NCBI GenBank assembly: GCA_036399835.1
Contig: DASWMI010000117.1
Span: 1-30,417 of the forward strand
DNA from: DASYML01 sp036399835
GTDB taxonomy: Bacteria; Acidobacteriota; Blastocatellia; Pyrinomonadales; Pyrinomonadaceae
DNA length: 30,417 nt
Direction of reading: 5' to 3'
The position numbers were made by a program, and so were the translations under genes. The notes under the pieces are model-generated. The model saw only the letters and a program-made list of their open reading frames with translations. It was not told the origin of the DNA and ran no database searches. Below, piece after piece: positions 24,310-30,417 of this stretch (the stretch's first letter is position 1; the number at the start of each line of letters is the position of its first letter).

Positions 24310-25515
24310 ATGCGAAGGCCACGTCTACTGTTTCTGCTGATTGCTCTGGCCCTGACGGGCGCAGCCTGCAAGAGCGGTTATCCCTCTTCGGCCAAGCAGA
24401 ATCCCGCGGGTGAGGGAGCAAAGGCCGCCAAGGAGGTCAGGACGGCGCGCGTGGTCGAGATACCTGTCGGTCAGAGCGTCACGGTTTCGGGCACGCTCGC
24501 GGCGCAGGACCAGGCGACCGTCAGCGTCAAAGTTCCCGGCAGGCTCAGCGTCGTCGCGGTTGATCTGGGTAGCGTCGTGCGTCGCGGGCAGGTCATCGCG
24601 CAGGTCGAGCCGCAGGATTACAAGCTTCGCTTACAACAGGCAGAGGCCGCTCTGGCACAGGCGCGCGCACGCCTCGGCCTCTCGCCCGAAGGCACGGACG
24701 ACCGCGTAGACCCTGAACAGACAGCGACCGTGAGGCAGGCACGCGCCCAGCTCGAAGAAGCAAAGGCGAGCCGCGAGCGTTCCGCCAAGCTGGTTGAGCA
24801 GGGCGTCATTGCGCGTGCGGAGTTTGAGAAGGAGGACGCTGCCTACAAGGTTGCGCTCGGTCGTTATCAGGATGCGATTGAGGAGGTGCGCAATCGTCAG
24901 GCCGTGCTCGCACAGCGACGCTCGGAAGTGGCCCTCGCCCGGCAGCAGCTCACAGACACGGCCATCGCCGTTCCCTTTGACGGCATCGTACAGGAAAAAC
25001 GAGCGAGCATCGGCGAATACCTCGCAGCGGGCGCGCCCGTCGTCACGATTGTTCGCGTCAACCCTCTGCGGTTTCGCGCAGAAGTGCCGGAGCGCGACGC
25101 GCAGAGCGTCCGCACCGGACAGCAGATGCGTATCACAGTCGAAGGCGACCCCAATCTTTATCTGGGTCGCATCATGCGTCTCAGCCCGACGATTACCGAG
25201 CAGAACCGTATGCTTATCGTCGAAGCTGAGGTCGCCAACAACGGTCGCCTGCGTCCAGGCTCATTCGCCCGCGCCGACATCGTGACCAGCGACGCGAGCA
25301 TGGCCGTGACGGTCCCGACACGCGCCATCACAACCTTTGCCGGCATCGAAAAGGTGATTGTGGTCCAGAACAACAAGGCGCTGGAAAAACCCGTCACGAC
25401 GGGCCGCCGCGCCTCCGACTGGACCGAGATTGTCTCGGGCATCAACGTCGGTGACACAGTCGTCGTAGACCCCGGCAACCTCCAATCAGGACAGCCCGTG
25501 ACGGTCGTAGAATAA
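24310..25515 (+). CDS. RND efflux periplasmic adaptor (membrane fusion protein)
   Basis: The 401-residue protein has an N-terminal hydrophobic stretch ending LTGAAC, probably a lipoprotein signal with Cys20 lipidated. The -3 residue would be Gly, which is atypical. The order is that of the family: barrel-sandwich half with VSVKVPGRLSVV and DLGSVVRRGQVIAQVE (about 70-100), alpha-helical hairpin (about 103-215), second lipoyl half IAVPFDGIVQEK (about 219-230), beta-barrel and a membrane-proximal domain with VPTRAI. It bridges the inner-membrane pump, encoded next, and an outer-membrane channel not encoded in the window. I use ATG 24310 because the upstream in-frame GTG (24211) would bury the signal sequence 33 residues in. 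Confidence 0.92.
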   Translation: MRRPRLLFLLIALALTGAACKSGYPSSAKQNPAGEGAKAAKEVRTARVVEIPVGQSVTVSGTLAAQDQATVSVKVPGRLSVVAVDLGSVVRRGQVIAQVEPQDYKLRLQQAEAALAQARARLGLSPEGTDDRVDPEQTATVRQARAQLEEAKASRERSAKLVEQGVIARAEFEKEDAAYKVALGRYQDAIEEVRNRQAVLAQRRSEVALARQQLTDTAIAVPFDGIVQEKRASIGEYLAAGAPVVTIVRVNPLRFRAEVPERDAQSVRTGQQMRITVEGDPNLYLGRIMRLSPTITEQNRMLIVEAEVANNGRLRPGSFARADIVTSDASMAVTVPTRAITTFAGIEKVIVVQNNKALEKPVTTGRRASDWTEIVSGINVGDTVVVDPGNLQSGQPVTVVE

Positions 25516-25521
25516 AGTGCT

Positions 25522-25560
25522 AAGTGCTGAGAAAAAGGCTTTATAAGATACTCAGCACTT
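25522..25560 (+). other. Hairpin between the efflux adaptor and pump genes
   Basis: AAGTGCTGAG (25522-25531) pairs perfectly with CTCAGCACTT (25551-25560), leaving a 19-base loop. A partial extra copy, AAGTGCT, precedes it (25515-25521). T-rich sequence (GTTTTT) follows. It fills the junction of two genes expected to be co-expressed, so partial termination or mRNA processing that sets the adaptor/pump ratio is possible. Confidence 0.65.
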
Positions 25561-25575
25561 GTCCCTTGTTTTTAT

Positions 25576-28500
25576 ATGCAAAAGCTTGCGGAAATATGTA
25601 TTAAGCGGCCAGTCTTTGCGACGATGATTATCCTCGCGTTGGTGGTCGTCGGCTCGGCCAGTTATTTCAAGCTCGGCGTAGACCGCTTCCCATCCGTTGA
25701 CCTCCCGACCGTGAGCATACGCACGACCCTGCCCGGCGCTTCACCCGAAGAGGTTGAATCTGAAATCTCACAGCCGATTGAAGAGGCCGTCAATACCGTT
25801 GACGGCATAGACCAGTTGCGCTCTGTCAACGGGCAGGGCATGTCCTTCGTCATCGTCACCTTTAACCTGGACCGCGATATAGATTCCGCCGCGCAGGATG
25901 TACGCGACCGCGTTAGTACGGTGATACGGAATCTGCCGCCGGATACGCTCCCGCCTGTGGTCCAGAAATTCGATAACGACAGCTCGCCCGTCATGACCAT
26001 CGCGCTTTCTGCGGACCGCTCTCTACGAGAGCTGACGGAGCTGGGCGAAAGTGTGGTGCGCGTACAGCTTGAGCGCGCGGGCGGTGTGGGCCAAGTCAAT
26101 GTCGTCGGCGGTCTGGAACGCGCCATCAACGTCTGGGTTGACGCAGAGAGGTTGGACGCCTACCGCATCCCGATTACGCAGGTCCGGCAGGCTTTGCAAA
26201 GACAGAACTCGGATGTGCCGGGCGGCAACGTGGACGCGGGCAAACGCGAGCTGACCCTGCGCACGCTGGGCCGTTACCTGGACCCGCGCAGCTTTAATGA
26301 ACTGGTCGTCGCGAACATCAACGGCTCGCCCGTGCGCCTCAGCGACCTGGGCCATGTAGAGGACGGGACAAAGGAGCAACGCTCGCTGGCGCGTCTGAAC
26401 GGCGTCCCGACCGTGACGCTTGAGATACGCAGGCAGAGCGGCGCGAATACCATCGCCGTCATCAATAACGTCAAGAAAGAGCTGGCGCGCGTCTCAGGAC
26501 AACTGCCTGCGGATGTCAGGCTTGAGATTATCCGCGACCAATCGCGCTACATAGAGGCCGCGCAGCACGAGATCAGCATACACTTAATTCTGGGGAGTAT
26601 CCTGGCCTGCCTGGTCGTGCTGGCCTTTATGCGCTCCTGGCGCTCGACGATTATCGCAGGCGTGGCTATCCCGGCTTCCGTCATCTCGACTTTTACCATG
26701 ATGCGGGCGCTGGATTTCACGCTCAACAGCGTCACTATGCTGGCCCTTGTGCTGATGGTCGGCGTAGTCATAGACGACGCGATTGTGGTCCTCGAAAATA
26801 TTTTCCGTTTTGTCGAAGAGAAGCGCATGGGGGCAATGCAGGCCGCGCGCGAGGCGACAGCCGATATTGGCCTCGCGGTGATGGCGACGACGCTCTCGTT
26901 GGTCGTCATCTTTCTGCCCGTCTCGTTTATGTCTTCGATTTCGGGCCGCTTCCTCTACCAGTTCGGCATCACTGCGGCGGTCGCCATCATGGTCTCGCTC
27001 CTCGTCTCCTTTACGCTGACGCCGATGATGAGCGCGCGCCTGCTGCGCACTGAGGATGCAGGCAAGGGCGGGCACGGCGTGCATGAAAACGCTGAGCAAG
27101 CGGCGTCGCGCAAGGGCTTTTATGGCTGGCTCGACCGCTGGTATACACGCTCGCTCGCCTTTGCCATGCACCATCGCTTGGCGGTCGCGGTCCTCGCGCT
27201 CGCCGTCATGGCTTCGAGCATCCCGCTCTATAACATTGTCAAGCAGGAATACATTCCGACGGATGTTGACGAGGCGGAATTTGATGTCGGCGTCAATGGA
27301 CCAGAAGGAACGAGCCTCGCTTCGATGAACGAGACGATGCACGCTATCGAAGAAGAGATACGCCAGACGCCAGGCGTCAGGCTCGTGCTGGCAACCGCTG
27401 GCGGCTCTTTTCTCGGCGGCGTTAACCAGGGCGGCGCTTACGTCCGTATAGCTCCGCACGAGGAGCGCACCTTCTCGCTCTCGCGTCTCTGGAAAGAGAC
27501 CTGGCGCGGTCATCCTCTGGATGCTTTTCGCAACAACTACACGCAGCGCGACGTGATGCAGGAAGTTCGCAAGCGCCTGCGCAAGTATGCGCCGATGCGG
27601 ACCAGCGTGCGTAATGCGCCTTCATTCAACATCGGCGGCGGCAATGCCGATATTGATTTCGTTCTGCGCGGGCCTGATCTGCTCACGCTCTCGAAATACA
27701 CGGAAGAGCTGCGCGAAAGGGCTTTGAAGCTCGGCGGGATCGTGGACGCGGACACTACTCTCAAGCTGGATAAGCCCGAGCTGCGCGTACACATAGACCG
27801 CGAGCGCGCGGCTGACCTCGGCGTTGATAGCTCAGACATCGCCACGGGCTTACGCCTGATGGTCGGCGGCGACGACCGCGTCTCGCGTTTCCGCGATGAA
27901 TCCGTTGATGAAGATTACGACGTACAGCTTCGCTTGATGGATAAAGACCGCAGGGATGCCGCCACCATCTCGCGGCTCTTTGTGCCGTCTTCGCGTGGCG
28001 GGATGGTCAACCTGCAAAACCTCGTCACGCTCAAGGAAGAGAAAAGCCCTTCGCGCATTGACCGGCTGGACCGGCAGCGGCAGGTCTCTTTGCGCGCGGC
28101 GGTCGCGCCCGGTTACGCGCTCGCCGACCGCCTTGAAGCACTGCGCGGCGCGGTCGCAGAGATGAATCTGCCTCCGGCTTATACGACGGCCATCTCTGGC
28201 CGAGGCCGCGAGCTGGATAAGACCTTTACGGAATTTATCTGGGCCTTTCTGCTCTCGATTGCCTTTATGTACATGATTCTCGCCTCGCAGTTTGAGAGCG
28301 TGGTCCACCCCATCACGATTCTCTTGAGCCTCCCGCTGGCCGTGCCTTTCGCGCTCTTCTCTTTATGGGCGACGGGCGATACGCTCAATCTCTATTCGGC
28401 GCTCGGCGTGCTGGTCCTCTTCGGCGTCGTCAAAAAGAATTCCATCCTCCAGATTGACCACATGAACAACCTGCGCGCCAAGGGCTGGGAGCGATATGAC

Positions 28501-28890
28501 GCGATCATGCAGGCCAACCGCGACCGCCTGCGTCCGATTTTGATGACGACGCTCGCGCTCGTCGCGGGGATGCTCCCGCTCGCCGTCGGCACTGGTCCAG
28601 GCGCGGAAGAGCGCCGCTCCATCGCCGTCGTCGTCATCGGCGGGCAGACCCTCTCGCTGCTCCTCACGCTGATTGCCACGCCAGTCGCCTATTCAATCTT
28701 CGACGACCTGGCGGCCACGGCCTGGGGCCGCGCCTTCGCCAGACGCTCCGCCGTCTTCTTCAACTTTATCAAGGGCGGCTTTCGCACAGCCTTTGCGCGG
28801 CGCAAACCCGCAGGTGAGGATGAGAGCGCGGCTGTCGAGAACGAAGGCTTGAAGGAAGCTGGCGAAAGGGAAGTCGGCGTGGGAGATTAA
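25576..28890 (+). CDS. RND efflux pump, inner-membrane transporter (HAE-1/AcrB type)
   Basis: The 1104-residue protein has the twofold RND layout: TM1 at about 12-30, a periplasmic porter loop, TM2-6, a second large loop from about 555, and a C-terminal TM group. The proton-relay motif is GVVIDDAIVVLENI with Asp400-Asp401, and the partner Lys lies in VVKKNSILQ (Lys953/954). PGASPEEVE in the N-terminal loop is typical. It exports drugs, lipids or envelope-toxic compounds driven by proton influx, using the adaptor encoded 60 bases upstream. No TolC-like gene is present here. A charged tail of about 50 residues extends beyond the last helix. No strong ribosome site precedes the ATG. Confidence 0.95.
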   Translation: MQKLAEICIKRPVFATMIILALVVVGSASYFKLGVDRFPSVDLPTVSIRTTLPGASPEEVESEISQPIEEAVNTVDGIDQLRSVNGQGMSFVIVTFNLDRDIDSAAQDVRDRVSTVIRNLPPDTLPPVVQKFDNDSSPVMTIALSADRSLRELTELGESVVRVQLERAGGVGQVNVVGGLERAINVWVDAERLDAYRIPITQVRQALQRQNSDVPGGNVDAGKRELTLRTLGRYLDPRSFNELVVANINGSPVRLSDLGHVEDGTKEQRSLARLNGVPTVTLEIRRQSGANTIAVINNVKKELARVSGQLPADVRLEIIRDQSRYIEAAQHEISIHLILGSILACLVVLAFMRSWRSTIIAGVAIPASVISTFTMMRALDFTLNSVTMLALVLMVGVVIDDAIVVLENIFRFVEEKRMGAMQAAREATADIGLAVMATTLSLVVIFLPVSFMSSISGRFLYQFGITAAVAIMVSLLVSFTLTPMMSARLLRTEDAGKGGHGVHENAEQAASRKGFYGWLDRWYTRSLAFAMHHRLAVAVLALAVMASSIPLYNIVKQEYIPTDVDEAEFDVGVNGPEGTSLASMNETMHAIEEEIRQTPGVRLVLATAGGSFLGGVNQGGAYVRIAPHEERTFSLSRLWKETWRGHPLDAFRNNYTQRDVMQEVRKRLRKYAPMRTSVRNAPSFNIGGGNADIDFVLRGPDLLTLSKYTEELRERALKLGGIVDADTTLKLDKPELRVHIDRERAADLGVDSSDIATGLRLMVGGDDRVSRFRDESVDEDYDVQLRLMDKDRRDAATISRLFVPSSRGGMVNLQNLVTLKEEKSPSRIDRLDRQRQVSLRAAVAPGYALADRLEALRGAVAEMNLPPAYTTAISGRGRELDKTFTEFIWAFLLSIAFMYMILASQFESVVHPITILLSLPLAVPFALFSLWATGDTLNLYSALGVLVLFGVVKKNSILQIDHMNNLRAKGWERYDAIMQANRDRLRPILMTTLALVAGMLPLAVGTGPGAEERRSIAVVVIGGQTLSLLLTLIATPVAYSIFDDLAATAWGRAFARRSAVFFNFIKGGFRTAFARRKPAGEDESAAVENEGLKEAGEREVGVGD

Positions 28891-28898
28891 AAGCAGAG

Positions 28899-28923
28899 GG
28901 GCAGGACTGGTCCAGTCCTGCCC
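28899..28923. terminator. 25-base palindrome between convergent genes, likely terminator
   Basis: Two perfect 12-base arms (28899-28910 and 28912-28923) surround one central base. The centre contains TGGTCCA. It lies between the rightward pump gene (ends 28890) and the leftward M16 gene (ends 28959). No T-run follows, and a hairpin would need to open a few central pairs to form a loop. Confidence 0.6.
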
Positions 28924-28958
28924 GCATCAGCCGGAGTTGATAACCTCGGCCCCGCTCC

Positions 28959-30417
28959 TTACTGAAAGACGCTCTCCACCGGAATAATCGTCACGTTTTC
29001 GGGCTTAACTTTTATCGTGTAAGCCTCTATCAACTTGTCCTCGTCGGTAATCTCTTTCGGCTTGGGCGAGTTGTAGGTAATGGGAGAGGGCCTGTTGCTG
29101 CTGATGGCATCGCGCAGGGCTTCGGCATCTTTGGTGATGATAGCGATACGCATCGAGTCGGATTTGAGCTGCTGGCGGATAACGCGGTTGACATCTTCGA
29201 GCGTGAGCTTTGCCAGTTGCTCGCGCATGTAGTTGTTGAAATCTGGGATGCCGTAATAACGGCTGTCGAGCGCGTAGCCGAGCTGCGCGTTCTGCGTCTG
29301 CGTCAGGACGTTGACGTATTTCGAGAGGAATTCGCGCGTCGCCTCGAAAGTTTCCTGAGACATCCCTTCGCGCACGAGCTTGTCATATTCGTAGAGCGCG
29401 GCGCGCAGAGTGAAGTGGCCGTTTTTGGGTTCGACCGGGCGAATCCAGATTTGAAAAATCTGCTGCTGCCGCCCAAGGTTGGGGTCAGGCTCGAACTGAA
29501 ACATGCCGCGCGGGAAATATTCTATGTAGGCGTAGTCGCCGTAATTGAGACCGCGCAGCTCGCGCAGCCGACCGTAGAGATAACTGTTCGACGAGCGATG
29601 CTGGCCGAAGTAGGAGGCGACGAGGGCGAGCGCGGGCCAGTCCTTGCTGGCGCGCGTGACCTTGATGGGAAAGCCGAGCGAGATGGCGGTCGAGCGCGTC
29701 TCGCGTTTGATAATCTCGATCTTCGTGCCGCTCTCAAGCTGCGGCGTGGAAAATTTGGTCCTATTGGCTTTGCCTTTCGGCAGGCGCGCGAAATCCTTTT
29801 CCACTCTTTGGGCGAACTCCGAAGGATAGCCGCCCGCCAGACCCAGAAGCATGTTGGCCTGCGTGAAATTCTGTCGATAAAAGCCGCGCACGTCTTCGAG
29901 CGTCATGGCTTCGAGCGCGCTCACGCGGCCCCTGTTCTGATGGCCGTAGGGCTGCCCTTCGTAGATCATCTGATAAAGGACCTCCTTGCCAAGCTCTTCA
30001 TCATTGCCGCCGCGTAGAGAGACTTTGAGATAGTTGATCGCATCTGCCTTGAGCCGCTTGAAATCGTCTTCACGAAAGCCCGGGTCGAGCAGCATCTGGC
30101 TGATGAGCGAGTAGTATTTTTCAAGATTGTCTATGTGCGTCGTCCCGCTGAAGACAATCATCTCCTTGTCAACCTGCCAGTTGAGCGGAGATGAAAGGCC
30201 CATCGGATATGTCGCTTCGACAATCTTGTCGTAGGGCATCGCGCGCGAGCCGCCTTCTGCGAGCATGGCCGCCGTCAGCGAGGCGAGGCCCTCTCTGCCT
30301 TTCGGGTCTGAGGCAGAGCCTGTCATAAAGAGTAGGCGAAAGGTAACGAGCGGCGACCTGTTAGGCTGAAGCACGCTGGAAGTTGAATTGTTCATCGCTT
30401 TGTTTGACGGCTTCCCG
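28959..30417 (-). CDS. M16-family peptidase homologue, probably non-catalytic (5' end outside window)
   Basis: The frame is open from the window edge to a TAA at 28959, with at least 485 residues. Sequence such as SPLVTFRLLFMTGSASDPKG resembles the start of M16 (insulinase/processing peptidase) domains. In place of the zinc motif HxxEH there is SLTAAML, so this half is probably the inactive partner type. A second M16 domain follows (from about SLGFPIKVTRAS onward). An ATG at 30395 exists, but the frame stays open upstream and the domain seems to begin earlier, so I treat the gene as truncated. Such proteins pair with an active M16 subunit encoded nearby, probably just outside the window. It converges with the efflux pump gene. 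Confidence 0.85.
   Translation of the reverse strand, partial: GKPSNKAMNNSTSSVLQPNRSPLVTFRLLFMTGSASDPKGREGLASLTAAMLAEGGSRAMPYDKIVEATYPMGLSSPLNWQVDKEMIVFSGTTHIDNLEKYYSLISQMLLDPGFREDDFKRLKADAINYLKVSLRGGNDEELGKEVLYQMIYEGQPYGHQNRGRVSALEAMTLEDVRGFYRQNFTQANMLLGLAGGYPSEFAQRVEKDFARLPKGKANRTKFSTPQLESGTKIEIIKRETRSTAISLGFPIKVTRASKDWPALALVASYFGQHRSSNSYLYGRLRELRGLNYGDYAYIEYFPRGMFQFEPDPNLGRQQQIFQIWIRPVEPKNGHFTLRAALYEYDKLVREGMSQETFEATREFLSKYVNVLTQTQNAQLGYALDSRYYGIPDFNNYMREQLAKLTLEDVNRVIRQQLKSDSMRIAIITKDAEALRDAISSNRPSPITYNSPKPKEITDEDKLIEAYTIKVKPENVTIIPVESVFQ

Noticed and set aside
26584..27513. 309-codon open frame antisense to the RND pump
   Set aside because: It is low-complexity, rich in His, Arg and Asp, and lies opposite transmembrane segments of a conserved gene.

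Overview
The window is about 30.4 kb of G+C-rich bacterial DNA. It comes from a Gram-negative (diderm) organism: it encodes outer-membrane barrels, an RND pump with its periplasmic adaptor, and many cleavable signal peptides. The mix of a MoxR/DUF58 pair, several DUF4097 proteins, tandem DUF5916 outer-membrane proteins and an M16 homologue fits Acidobacteriota, perhaps Blastocatellia. That placement is inferred from gene content, not from a phylogenetic marker.

Layout. 1-1.7 kb: the 3' end of a Pro/Lys-rich gene, a small secreted orphan, a tRNA-Val(CAC) and a type IV pilin-like gene. 1.9-6.9 kb: MoxR ATPase, DUF58 protein and a large membrane protein fused to a spermidine-synthase-like domain. 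Long inverted repeats built from GAGTCT units lie on both sides of moxR. 6.98-10.73 kb, minus strand: hemE-hemH-hemY, the last three soluble steps of haem synthesis. 11.1-17.9 kb: four DUF4097 beta-helix-type secreted proteins (A-D), with an ECF sigma factor and its overlapping zinc-finger anti-sigma factor between A and B. 18.3-24.1 kb: two tandem paralogous CBM9-DUF5916 outer-membrane proteins. 24.3-28.9 kb: an RND efflux pair (adaptor, then pump). 28.96 kb to the window end, minus strand: an M16 peptidase-family protein, incomplete at its N-terminus.

How the genes may work together. A sigma/anti-sigma pair embedded among DUF4097 proteins and followed by outer-membrane barrels and an efflux pump looks like a cell-envelope stress or surface-remodelling locus. 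Support comes from a split motif, TTGCCACRAA-N10-GYGGTGTT. It occurs upstream of DUF4097-A, of the sigma-factor gene and of DUF4097-C with identical internal spacing, and could be the sigma factor's own promoter or another shared control element. Two long leaders (before DUF4097-A and before the first DUF5916 gene) also carry a boxA-like sequence and a hairpin, which suggests antitermination control.

Across the whole window the 7-mer TGGWCCA is strongly over-represented: I count 47 copies against about four expected. It occurs in all reading frames and in intergenic DNA, much like the highly iterated palindromes of cyanobacteria. This is the clearest signal that gene annotation does not explain.
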